From an uncultured Collinsella sp. (GTDB taxonomy: Bacteria > Actinomycetota > Coriobacteriia > Coriobacteriales > Coriobacteriaceae), in the NCBI GenBank assembly GCA_902496375.1, contig CABVAS010000095.1, positions 1-6,321 of the forward strand: DNA of 6,321 bases. The letters run 5' to 3'. Position numbers and translations under genes: made by a program. Under the pieces are notes generated by a model. It did not search any database. It was not told where the DNA came from and saw nothing but the letters and a program-made list of their open reading frames with translations. Position 1 is the stretch's first letter. The number at the start of each line of letters is the position of its first letter. Shown one piece after another: positions 1 through 5,101 of this stretch.

Positions 1-38
1 GCATAATGAAGCGAGCATGCAAGCCTCGTGGAATAGAT

Positions 39-80
39 GAGCCGGATCCGCGTGCGTAGAGCACCGGACCCGGCTCTTTT
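39..80 (+). terminator. Rho-independent terminator of an upstream gene outside the window
   Basis: Left arm 39-50 (GAGCCGGATCCG) pairs with right arm 65-76 (CGGACCCGGCTC) with a single A46/C69 mismatch. The loop contains a further 4-bp stem (GTGC 52-55 with GCAC 61-64). TTTT follows at 77-80. The stem plus T tract is classic for intrinsic termination. The gene it serves must lie left of the window, since positions 1-38 show no convincing coding end. The T tract merges with the -10 box of the next operon. Confidence 0.85.
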
Positions 81-85
81 ATAAT
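57..85 (+). promoter_or_regulatory. Probable sigma-70 type promoter of the amaP operon
   Basis: A perfect TATAAT lies at 80-85. The best -35 at a 17-base spacing is TAGAGC (57-62), a poor match to TTGACA (3 of 6), so the -10 box carries most of the call. The transcript would start near 91-93, giving a leader of about 45 bases before the GTG at 136. The promoter sits inside the preceding terminator: the -35 region falls in its loop and right arm, and the -10 box begins at the last T of its T tract. Confidence 0.55.
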
Positions 86-121
86 GATGCGAACCGTTTT
101 GCATTTCGAGAGCCGAGATTT

Positions 122-129
122 GAAGGGAG
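122..129 (+). promoter_or_regulatory. Ribosome binding site deciding the GTG start of amaP
   Basis: GAAGGGAG lies 6 bases before the GTG at 136. No ATG in this frame has a comparable site, so this element fixes the start. Confidence 0.7.
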
Positions 130-135
130 CGCCGC

Positions 136-681
136 GTGCGCGTACTCAAACGAGCCCTAGCGATCGTGTATCTTGCCGCCACCATCGTGGCGCTGGGTAC
201 GCTTGTCTGCCAGTTTTGGGGGCCGTATACGTATCGCTTTATGCTGCTGATGCGCGACCCCATGCCGCGCATTGTCGTGACGGCATGCGGCGGAGTTGTG
301 GCGATTGGCGTGCTGGTAAGCTTCTTCCGCCTGATGTTTGCTCGTCGTGAGCCGTCCTGCGTGCATCCGGCGGGGGAGCGCAATATCGAGGTCACGCTCG
401 CGGCGCTTTCTTCGTGCGCTAGGGCTGCTGCCGAGCGCGATGACCGCGTGATGATCGAGCATGTCGAGGCCCGCGTCCAAGGCTCCGACGATTCGCACGT
501 CCGATTTAAGGTCGAGGCTATCGCGCTTGACGATAAGGACGTGGCATCTCTGGCTACCGCGATGCAGCAGCGCATCGAGGAAGCTTGCGACACCATGCTC
601 GGCACGCCGGGCACGACCACGCGCGTCCGTTTTTTGCCGTCCAAGACTACCGTCCAGACCGTGGAGGTTTCCGGTGAGTGA
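136..681 (+). CDS. amaP: Alkaline shock response membrane anchor protein (AmaP-like)
   Basis: A 181-residue protein starting at GTG. It has two hydrophobic segments near the N-terminus (about residues 7-27 and 45-66) with a short basic loop between them. After Arg70-Arg71 comes a soluble domain (about 80-172) with an alternating strand/helix pattern that ends in a basic, strand-like stretch. This is the layout of the AmaP family, which in staphylococci anchors Asp23 to the cytoplasmic membrane. The assignment rests on topology and on the neighbours: DUF2273 overlaps its end by 8 bases and Asp23 follows, the order typical of these clusters. Length is close to the family norm. The soluble domain resembles the Asp23 fold and is probably cytoplasmic. 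It is the first gene of the operon, under the promoter at 57-85. The family is fairly certain; the function in this organism is inferred. Confidence 0.82.
   Translation: MRVLKRALAIVYLAATIVALGTLVCQFWGPYTYRFMLLMRDPMPRIVVTACGGVVAIGVLVSFFRLMFARREPSCVHPAGERNIEVTLAALSSCARAAAERDDRVMIEHVEARVQGSDDSHVRFKVEAIALDDKDVASLATAMQQRIEEACDTMLGTPGTTTRVRFLPSKTTVQTVEVSGE
663..667 (+). promoter_or_regulatory. Ribosome binding site for the DUF2273 gene, inside the amaP 3' end
   Basis: GGAGG lies 6 bases before the GTG at 674, within the last codons of amaP. It supports this GTG over the more upstream in-frame ATG at 461, which would lie deep in amaP. The 8-base overlap suggests translational coupling. Confidence 0.75.
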
Positions 682-1051
682 TACCAATCAAGATAAGACC
701 GCTCGTACGCCGCGCCTGACGATTGACCAGAGCGCCACACCGGCGAGCGAACCTGTTGATTCCAAAGCAGAGGCAACCGAGTTACAAGACGCGGCAGCCG
801 CGGATTTTGACGAGGCTATGGGTCTCATCAAGGGTACGGGCGCTGCCATCTGGAGCTATGCTGTGCGTCATCCCAACACCACGCTCGGCGCCGTCGCTGG
901 CTTTATCCTCGCTGTGTTGGTGCTCACGCTCGGCCTGTGGGACACGCTCGTCATTGCATTCTTCGTGCTGATCGGCGCTGTGATCGGCCAAATTCGCGAC
1001 GGCGAGAACGGGATCGTCAACTTCTTCGGCCGTCTGTTTAGCGGTCGCTAA
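674..1051 (+). CDS. DUF2273 family small membrane protein
   Basis: A 125-residue protein starting at GTG 674. Residues 1-60 are hydrophilic and rich in Thr, Ala, Asp and Glu. Residues about 69-88 and 90-107 form two closely spaced membrane segments, followed by a conserved-looking GQIRDGENG stretch and a short amphipathic end (IVNFFGRLFSGR). Two TMs separated by a very short turn with a Trp (GLWDTL), then a Gly/Arg/Asp motif, is the DUF2273 pattern. These proteins commonly sit between or beside amaP and asp23 genes. Family members are usually about 60-80 residues, so the N-terminal extension is long. The domain has no established biochemical activity; a role as membrane partner of AmaP/Asp23 is inferred from gene order. 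Its start overlaps the amaP stop, so the two are surely co-transcribed. Confidence 0.8.
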   Translation: MSDTNQDKTARTPRLTIDQSATPASEPVDSKAEATELQDAAAADFDEAMGLIKGTGAAIWSYAVRHPNTTLGAVAGFILAVLVLTLGLWDTLVIAFFVLIGAVIGQIRDGENGIVNFFGRLFSGR

Positions 1052-1062
1052 TATGTATTCGA

Positions 1063-1080
1063 CTGTCGCATCCGCGGCAG
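1063..1080 (+). other. Intergenic hairpin just before the asp23 ribosome binding site
   Basis: CTGTCGC (1063-1069) pairs over the loop ATCC with GCGGCAG (1074-1080): seven pairs including one G-U. There is no T tract, so it is not an intrinsic terminator. It ends 4 bases before the AAGGAGG site of asp23. It could protect or set the 5' end of a processed asp23 message; this is inference. Confidence 0.4.
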
Positions 1081-1084
1081 GCAT

Positions 1085-1091
1085 AAGGAGG
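1085..1091 (+). promoter_or_regulatory. Near-perfect Shine-Dalgarno site of asp23
   Basis: AAGGAGG lies 4 bases before ATG 1096. It is the strongest ribosome binding site in the window, in line with high expression of Asp23-type proteins. Confidence 0.8.
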
Positions 1092-1095
1092 AACC

Positions 1096-1611
1096 ATGGC
1101 TTTTAATACGAAGGTCGATGTAGCCGATACCGAGCTCGAGGCAGACGAGACCGTCACCGCCGAGGCCGAGGACGTAACGCTCGAGGATGAGGCGCTCGTC
1201 GAGGCCGAGTCCGATGTGGATGAGGATGACGAGGAAGCGGACGAGTCCGAGGACTCGCTGACCTATTCCAACGGTGTGATCGAGAAGATCGTTGCCATGG
1301 CCACCCGCGAGGTTCCGCACGTTCTGGGCATGAAGGGTAACCTCATGCACTTTGTGCAGGAGCAGTTTGGTGCCGAGAATCTGACCAAGGGCGTGACGGT
1401 TGAGGTCACCGATGACAATCGCGTGGTCGTCAACATCTCCGTCATTATCGAGTACGGCGCCTATGCGCCCGCGATCTTCGACGATGTCAAGGCACGTGTC
1501 ACCGAGCGCCTTGCCGCGATGACCGGCCTTGAGGTGGCGGGCGTCAACCTGCGTATCGAGGACGTCATCACCCCCGAGGAGTACGAGCACCGCACCAGCC
1601 AGCACGAGTAA
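1096..1611 (+). CDS. asp23: Asp23/Gls24 family envelope stress response protein
   Basis: A 171-residue soluble protein. Residues 7-54 are extremely acidic (25 Asp or Glu in 48) and there is no Lys or Arg between residues 7 and 63. The Asp23 domain spans about 55-162: a SNGVIEKIV opening helix, a GVTVEVTDDNRVVVNISVIIEYG two-strand region around 99-121, a helix (APAIFDDVKARVTERLAAMTG), and a final strand (VAGVNLRIEDV), as in the family (Asp23, Gls24, YqhY). In staphylococci, Asp23 is abundant, sits at the membrane through AmaP, and its loss induces cell-wall stress genes. Here AmaP and DUF2273 lie directly upstream, which supports the same role. The acidic head is not part of the usual domain. 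The gene is followed by terminators. Family certain; exact role inferred. Confidence 0.9.
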   Translation: MAFNTKVDVADTELEADETVTAEAEDVTLEDEALVEAESDVDEDDEEADESEDSLTYSNGVIEKIVAMATREVPHVLGMKGNLMHFVQEQFGAENLTKGVTVEVTDDNRVVVNISVIIEYGAYAPAIFDDVKARVTERLAAMTGLEVAGVNLRIEDVITPEEYEHRTSQHE

Positions 1612-1650
1612 CCTTCCAAAAAGGGACAAGTTTGTTTTGGCAGGTTTTAT
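1612..1650 (+). terminator. Weak AT-rich hairpin with T-rich tail after asp23
   Basis: CCTTCCAAAA (1612-1621) can pair with TTTTGGCAGG (1635-1644), 9 of 10 positions, across a 13-base loop. TTTTAT follows at 1645-1650. It starts at the base after the asp23 stop codon. It is weaker than the terminator at 1665-1706 and may act as a first terminator or as a 3' end stabiliser, or be part of a dispersed intergenic element. Confidence 0.4.
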
Positions 1651-1664
1651 CTGCGAAAACGTTA

Positions 1665-1706
1665 AACGGCCGACCGCGCAAGCAAAAGCGTGGCCGGCCG
1701 TTATTT
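1665..1706 (+). terminator. Strong intrinsic terminator of the amaP-DUF2273-asp23 operon
   Basis: Left arm 1665-1678 (AACGGCCGACCGCG) pairs with right arm 1689-1702 (CGTGGCCGGCCGTT), with one A-C mismatch and one G-U pair, over a 10-base loop. It is followed by TTATTTGTAT. It lies 54 bases after the asp23 stop. Confidence 0.85.
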
Positions 1707-1748
1707 GTATGCCCCCCGATGTAGGTATACCGCTCGTCTAACTAGGGG

Positions 1749-1776
1749 TTGCAATCGTCGCGTTCCGCGTTACCCT
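1749..1776 (+). promoter_or_regulatory. Possible promoter of the YitT-family gene
   Basis: TTGCAA (1749-1754, 4 of 6 to TTGACA) is followed after 16 bases by TACCCT (1771-1776), which keeps the first, second and last bases of TATAAT. An alternative -10, CCTAAT (1774-1779), has a 19-base spacer. A promoter is required here because a strong terminator lies just upstream, but the exact boxes are uncertain. Confidence 0.4.
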
Positions 1777-1819
1777 AATGGGCGCATTGTTTCCAAATTG
1801 TTAACGAGGGGTTGCCGTA

Positions 1820-2842
1820 ATGGCCGACGAGCACGAAACAGAAAGCAAGGCATGGGCGATTGAGGCCGCCGCGGCAGAGGCGGCATCGCGTGCTGCCGAG
1901 GAGGTGCATCGTCCTCCCGTGGTGCCGATGGAGCGCGTGGTTGATCGCACCGATATCGAGCGCGGCGAGCGTGCCGGTCAAAAGCGCAGCCAGGAGCCGG
2001 GATTTCCGCGTTTTTTTGCCGAGCTCAATCTGGGCCTGATTCTTACGGCCTTCGCCATCGTTGCGTTTAAAACCCCTAATCACTTTGCTTTTGGCGGCAC
2101 CTCGGGCGTGTCGGTCATTCTGTCCACGCTGTTCCCGACCCTGCCCGTCGGCGTCTTTATGTGGATTATCAACGCGGTTCTCGTCGTCTTGGGCTTTATC
2201 TTTTTGGAACGCAAGGCAATTCTGTGGAGCGTCTTCGCCTCGTTTGCATTGTCCGGCTATGTTTCGCTGTTTGAGCTCTTTATTCCGACCGATGTCTCTC
2301 TGACGGGTGATATGTGGCTCGACCTGTGCTTTGCCGTCATCTTGCCGGCGCTCGGCAGCGCTATTGTCTTTGACATCGGCGCCTCGACGGGTGGCACGGA
2401 CATTCTTGCCATGATCCTCAAGCGCCGCACGACGCTCGAGATTGGCCGCGCCCTGCTGCTGGTCGATATCGGCATCGTGACCATCGCGGCCTTTTTGTAT
2501 GGCCCGCGTGTCGGTCTGTATTGCGTGCTCGGCCTGTTTGCCAAGACACTCGTGGTCGACAAAGCCATCGAGAGCATTCACCTGCGCAAAGTCTGCACGG
2601 TCATTTGTTCCGAGCCCCTTAAGGTCGAGGAGTTTATCGTCAAGCATCTCAACCGTACGGCGACCATCAGTCGCGGCTACGGTGCCTTCTCGGGCAAGTG
2701 CGTGACGGTGATCATGAGCGTGCTGAGCCGTCGCGAGGCCGTGCAACTGCGCCGCTATGCGCGCGAAGTCGATCCAGGTGCCTTTATCACGATCGTCGAC
2801 AGCTCCGAGATCGTCGGCAAGGGCTTCCGCGGAACGAACTAG
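1820..2842 (+). CDS. YitT family membrane protein (DUF161 plus DUF2179)
   Basis: A 340-residue protein; ATG 1820 is preceded by GAGGGG (1806-1811) at 8 bases. Residues 1-65 are a hydrophilic, Ala/Glu-rich then Arg-rich head. The membrane region (about 68-248) holds five to seven hydrophobic segments, with the family features FGGTSGVSVIL (91-101), a Pro/Gly-bounded helix near 108-128 and DIGASTGGTDILAMIL (185-200). A soluble DUF2179 domain follows (about 256-338), including the typical YGAFSGK, SRRE, DPGAFITIVDSSE and GKGF elements. YitT proteins are widespread in Firmicutes and Actinobacteria, but their transported substrate, if any, is not established; DUF2179 may be a ligand-binding regulatory domain. 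Typical members are about 280-290 residues, so the head is an addition. It appears to be transcribed alone or with read-through into the next gene, as no clear terminator follows. Confidence 0.9.
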   Translation: MADEHETESKAWAIEAAAAEAASRAAEEVHRPPVVPMERVVDRTDIERGERAGQKRSQEPGFPRFFAELNLGLILTAFAIVAFKTPNHFAFGGTSGVSVILSTLFPTLPVGVFMWIINAVLVVLGFIFLERKAILWSVFASFALSGYVSLFELFIPTDVSLTGDMWLDLCFAVILPALGSAIVFDIGASTGGTDILAMILKRRTTLEIGRALLLVDIGIVTIAAFLYGPRVGLYCVLGLFAKTLVVDKAIESIHLRKVCTVICSEPLKVEEFIVKHLNRTATISRGYGAFSGKCVTVIMSVLSRREAVQLRRYAREVDPGAFITIVDSSEIVGKGFRGTN

Positions 2843-2908
2843 CACAGACGTATTCAACGAACCGCCTGCTGGCGCCGTGTATCTTGCAAATCGGTCATCT
2901 TTGAGTAT

Positions 2909-2937
2909 TTGACCCCACATTGGGCAATAATGATGCT
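2909..2937 (+). promoter_or_regulatory. Possible promoter of the zinc-ribbon DUF4013-like gene
   Basis: TTGACC (2909-2914, 5 of 6 to TTGACA) with GATGCT (2932-2937, 3 of 6) at 17 bases is one option. TTGAGT (2901-2906) with AATAAT (2926-2931, 5 of 6) at 19 bases is another. Both place the start of transcription before ATG 2992. The boxes overlap, so the choice is open. Confidence 0.35.
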
Positions 2938-2977
2938 AAAGACATCGTTTGCGATCCAAGTGATTTGTTCAAGATAC

Positions 2978-2984
2978 GAAGGGA
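2978..2984 (+). promoter_or_regulatory. Ribosome binding site deciding the ATG 2992 start
   Basis: GAAGGGA lies 7 bases before ATG 2992. That ATG starts the protein exactly at the zinc ribbon (MFCSQCG), as in the paralogue at 4480. The frame is open further upstream to a TTG at 2920, but that start has no ribosome binding site. Confidence 0.75.
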
Positions 2985-2991
2985 TGATTCT

Positions 2992-4284
2992 ATGTTCTGC
3001 TCGCAGTGTGGCGCCCCCATGGGCGATAACGACAAGTTCTGCGGCGTGTGTGGTGCTCCTAATGCCGGTGCCGCTGGCCCCGCTCCCCAGGGACAGCCTC
3101 AGCCCCAGCAGTTTGTTCCGCAACCGCCCGTGGCGAATGCGCCAAAGGGCTGTGTGGCTCAGGCGTTCCAAGATATGACCAAGACTCCGGGTGTGCTTCA
3201 GCGTGTATGCCAAATCGCGTTTTTGCCGGCGCTGATTTGCGTTGTGTCGGTGCTCGTGTTGTTTATTCCCGTTATTGGCGGTATTGCAGCTGCCATCGGC
3301 TTTTTGGCGGCTTGCATTGCGAGCGTGTGCGGTTCCGGCTTTGGTATTGAGTGGGGACGTGATCTTTCGCTCAAGGTCGATGACGGCATGGACCGTCCAC
3401 TCATGCGCTCCACGTCGTTTGGTCTCGGAGTCTTTTCGAGCGTCATCTCGGTGGTGCTCGAGGTTATCGCTGCCATTCCCGTTATCGGTGTAGTGCTTTC
3501 GCTGGTGGAGGGCGTGGTAATTGGCGCCGCGGGCTCGTATTCTTATTACGGCTCCTATGCACTCGAGGCAGCGCTGTTCGGTTCGCTCGGCCTGCTTGTC
3601 CTGGCTCTGATTGCCTCGGCGATTCTGGGTGTCTTCTTTAAGATGTTCGCCGACATCGCCGTGATGCACTTTGCGGTGACCGGTCGCGTCGAGAGCGCGT
3701 TTTCGCTCGATAAGGTTTGGGCGGCCTTTAAGCACAACAAGACCAAGCTGTTCTGTGCTTCGTTCCTTCCCGAGTTTTTGACGGGCCTGGTTTCCAACGC
3801 CATTACGTGGATCTTGACAGCTGTCTTTGGTGCCATCGCCGGAATTGGCGCGTACGGCTATTACTATCGCCCCACGGGTATCGAGGCGATTGTTACCGCC
3901 GGTGGTGTCACGCTCGTATTGTTCCTGGTGCTGATTGCATTCGTCACGGTGTTCCTTACGGTCTTTGGCAAGATGCTCAAGCACCGTGCCGTTGGCTATT
4001 GGGCTGCACGTTATGCAAGCGAATGGGCCGATGAGGACAAGGACGACGTTTTGACTTTTGTGCTCCCGGGTGAGAAGAAGCCTGCTCCTGCGGGATTCAA
4101 TCCCACGGCAGCCACTGGTGCTGCGCCTGCCCCGGCACCCGCGCCTGCCCCTGCCCCGGCACCTGCTCCTGTCCCCGCACCGGCGTCCGAGGCGACGCCT
4201 GCGGAGCCCGATTGGGATGCCGTTGCCACGCCGGCGGATGAGCCGGGCGATAATCCTGCTGCCGAAAACAATCAAACCGAATAG
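2992..4284 (+). CDS. Zinc-ribbon, DUF4013-like polytopic membrane protein with Pro-Ala tail
   Basis: A 430-residue protein. Residues 1-20 form a short zinc ribbon with Cys3, Cys6, Cys17 and Cys20 (CxxC-x10-CxxC). A Pro/Gln/Gly-rich linker runs to about 52. The membrane part covers about 75-335, with hydrophobic segments near 75-92, 96-113, 145-163, 165-180, 196-216, 264-288 and 302-327. Between them are conserved-looking cytoplasmic stretches such as FADIAVMHFAVTGRVESAF (219-237), which resembles the pattern of DUF4013 membrane proteins. The tail holds a Pro-Ala run (379-398) and an acidic end. No catalytic motif is visible and the function is unknown. The ribbon probably binds one zinc ion on the cytoplasmic side; the Pro-Ala stretch would be an extended spacer. 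It has its own terminator and probably its own promoter. The DUF4013 label is from pattern memory and less certain than the zinc ribbon. Confidence 0.82.
   Translation: MFCSQCGAPMGDNDKFCGVCGAPNAGAAGPAPQGQPQPQQFVPQPPVANAPKGCVAQAFQDMTKTPGVLQRVCQIAFLPALICVVSVLVLFIPVIGGIAAAIGFLAACIASVCGSGFGIEWGRDLSLKVDDGMDRPLMRSTSFGLGVFSSVISVVLEVIAAIPVIGVVLSLVEGVVIGAAGSYSYYGSYALEAALFGSLGLLVLALIASAILGVFFKMFADIAVMHFAVTGRVESAFSLDKVWAAFKHNKTKLFCASFLPEFLTGLVSNAITWILTAVFGAIAGIGAYGYYYRPTGIEAIVTAGGVTLVLFLVLIAFVTVFLTVFGKMLKHRAVGYWAARYASEWADEDKDDVLTFVLPGEKKPAPAGFNPTAATGAAPAPAPAPAPAPAPAPVPAPASEATPAEPDWDAVATPADEPGDNPAAENNQTE
4124..4187 (+). repeat. GC-rich Pro-Ala codon repeat with a 14-base direct repeat
   Basis: This stretch encodes nine Pro-Ala pairs and one Pro-Val pair. 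Within it CCTGCCCCGGCACC occurs twice, at 4126-4139 and 4150-4163, offset by 24 bases (eight codons). The offset is a whole number of codons, so slippage here would change repeat number without shifting frame. Confidence 0.7.
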
Positions 4285-4291
4285 CCGGTCG

Positions 4292-4329
4292 AGGCGCCCT
4301 GGGCAACTGAGCCCGGGGTGCCTTTTTCT
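4292..4329 (+). terminator. Strong intrinsic terminator after the DUF4013-like gene
   Basis: AGGCGCCCTGGGC (4292-4304) pairs fully, with two G-U pairs, with GCCCGGGGTGCCT (4311-4323) across the 6-base loop AACTGA. TTTTT follows (4323-4327). It starts 8 bases after the stop codon and separates this gene from the next transcription unit. Confidence 0.92.
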
Positions 4330-4362
4330 ACTGCGAAAGCAAGAAAATGCCTGGGAAAACGG

Positions 4363-4404
4363 TTGCAGCAAAATTTCTCGGAAATTGGTCAATGTTGCGC
4401 AACA
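4363..4404 (+). promoter_or_regulatory. Cluster of three small inverted repeats upstream of the DUF4234 gene
   Basis: Three dyads lie end to end: TTGC-A-GCAA (4363-4371), AATTTC-TCG-GAAATT (4372-4386) and the perfect 12-base palindrome TGTTGCGCAACA (4393-4404). The first and third share the TTGC/GCAA half-site. They could be binding sites for a dimeric regulator. I could not place convincing -35/-10 boxes here, although a promoter is expected after the terminator at 4292-4329. Confidence 0.4.
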
Positions 4405-4445
4405 ACGTCGCGGCTATTGTTGAGAACGTAGACGTGTAAGGTTTG

Positions 4446-4462
4446 AAGGCGTGCGACGCCTT
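4446..4462 (+). other. Perfect hairpin directly before the DUF4234 gene ribosome binding site
   Basis: AAGGCGT (4446-4452) pairs perfectly with ACGCCTT (4456-4462) around the 3-base loop GCG. There is no T tract. It ends 4 bases before the A-rich start of the ribosome binding site (AAAGGAGAGG, 4467-4476). A role in mRNA 5' protection or in ribosome access is inferred. Confidence 0.5.
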
Positions 4463-4479
4463 AGGAAAAGGAGAGGCTC

Positions 4480-5088
4480 ATGTTCTGTCCCACTTGTGGT
4501 TCTCCCATTTCGGATGATGCCAAATTCTGCCCTGTTTGCGGATCCGCCGTTGGTGCCGCTTCTGCCGCTGCGGCCCCGCAGCCCCAGCCCGCTCCGGCCC
4601 AGGCTATTCAGCCCGCGCCCCAGCCCCAGCAGCAGTACACCGGTCAATACGCCCAACAGTCCGCATCCGCTCCGATGGGCTATGGCCCCATTAAGGCTGA
4701 CCGCAGCCTGATCGGCTGGCTGCTGCTCTCTCTTGTGACCTGCGGTATCTATTCGTTCTACTTCCTGTATTGCTTGGCACGCGACGTCAACACGTTGTGT
4801 CAGGATGACGGCGATTACACGCCGGGTCTGGCGGAATTCATCCTTCTATCGTTTGTGACCTGCGGCTTCTACGCGTACTACTGGTATTACAAGATTGGCA
4901 ACCGCCTGCAGGCCAACGCTCCTCGCTACGGCCTGGTGTTCCAGGAAAACGGCACCACCGTTCTTCTGTGGCAGATCTTCGGCGCGCTCCTGTGCGGCCT
5001 TGGTCCCATCTTCGCTATGAACATCGTCATCAATAATACCAATGCCATGGCAACGGCTTACAACACTCGCCTTGGCGCTCGTGCCTAA
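4480..5088 (+). CDS. Zinc-ribbon DUF4234 membrane protein
   Basis: A 202-residue protein; ATG 4480 has AGGAG (4469-4473) 6 bases upstream. Residues 1-20 form a zinc ribbon with Cys3, Cys6, Cys17 and Cys20, nearly identical in spacing to the protein at 2992. A Pro/Gln/Ala linker spans about 26-66. The membrane part is an internal duplication: LLSLVTCGIYSFYFLY (82-97) and LLSFVTCGFYAYYWYY (122-137), each followed by a polar stretch (ARDVNTL, IGNRLQA). A third hydrophobic region (161-186) ends in NNTNAMATAYN. The VTCGIYS..YWYY pattern, repeated, is that of DUF4234, found in bacterial inner-membrane proteins of unknown function. It is probably the first gene of a two-gene operon with the DUF2752 gene 13 bases downstream. 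It has its own long leader with inverted repeats, suggesting regulation. No enzyme motif is seen. Confidence 0.87.
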   Translation: MFCPTCGSPISDDAKFCPVCGSAVGAASAAAAPQPQPAPAQAIQPAPQPQQQYTGQYAQQSASAPMGYGPIKADRSLIGWLLLSLVTCGIYSFYFLYCLARDVNTLCQDDGDYTPGLAEFILLSFVTCGFYAYYWYYKIGNRLQANAPRYGLVFQENGTTVLLWQIFGALLCGLGPIFAMNIVINNTNAMATAYNTRLGARA

Positions 5089-5092
5089 CAAT

Positions 5093-5100
5093 AAGGGCGG
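5093..5100 (+). promoter_or_regulatory. Ribosome binding site for the DUF2752 gene
   Basis: AAGGGCGG ends one base before the GTG at 5102; the AAGGG core is 4 bases from it. This is a moderate site, but better than anything before the in-frame ATG 5042 or GTG 5081, both of which lie inside the preceding gene. Confidence 0.5.
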
Positions 5101-5101
5101 C

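Noticed and set aside
1..38. End of a coding region at the left edge
   Set aside because: The stretch is too short and has no recognisable translated motif; only the terminator that follows implies an upstream gene.
461..673. Upstream extension of the DUF2273 gene to ATG 461
   Set aside because: It would overlap amaP by more than 200 bases; the GTG at 674 has a GGAGG at ideal spacing and yields the expected domain layout.
2843..2908. Possible terminator after the YitT gene (CGCC-TGCT-GGCG)
   Set aside because: The stem is only four pairs and no T tract follows, so termination here is not supported.
1775..2920. Long reverse-strand open frame of 381 codons opposite the YitT gene
   Set aside because: It is the complement of a well-recognised YitT gene, has a charged, low-complexity product with no known domain, and arises from GC-rich codon usage.
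2920..2991. A 24-residue N-terminal extension of the zinc-ribbon DUF4013-like protein from a TTG at 2920
   Set aside because: There is no ribosome binding site before the TTG, the stretch overlaps the likely promoter, and ATG 2992 has a good site and begins exactly at the zinc ribbon like the paralogue at 4480.
2854..4392. Reverse-strand open frame of 512 codons opposite the DUF4013-like gene
   Set aside because: The translation is Arg/His/Gln-rich without recognisable domains and runs across a terminator and promoter of the forward gene, so it is a shadow frame.
5042..5101. Start of the DUF2752 gene at ATG 5042 or GTG 5081
   Set aside because: Both lie inside the DUF4234 gene without a ribosome binding site; GTG 5102 lies just after its stop with an AAGGG site.
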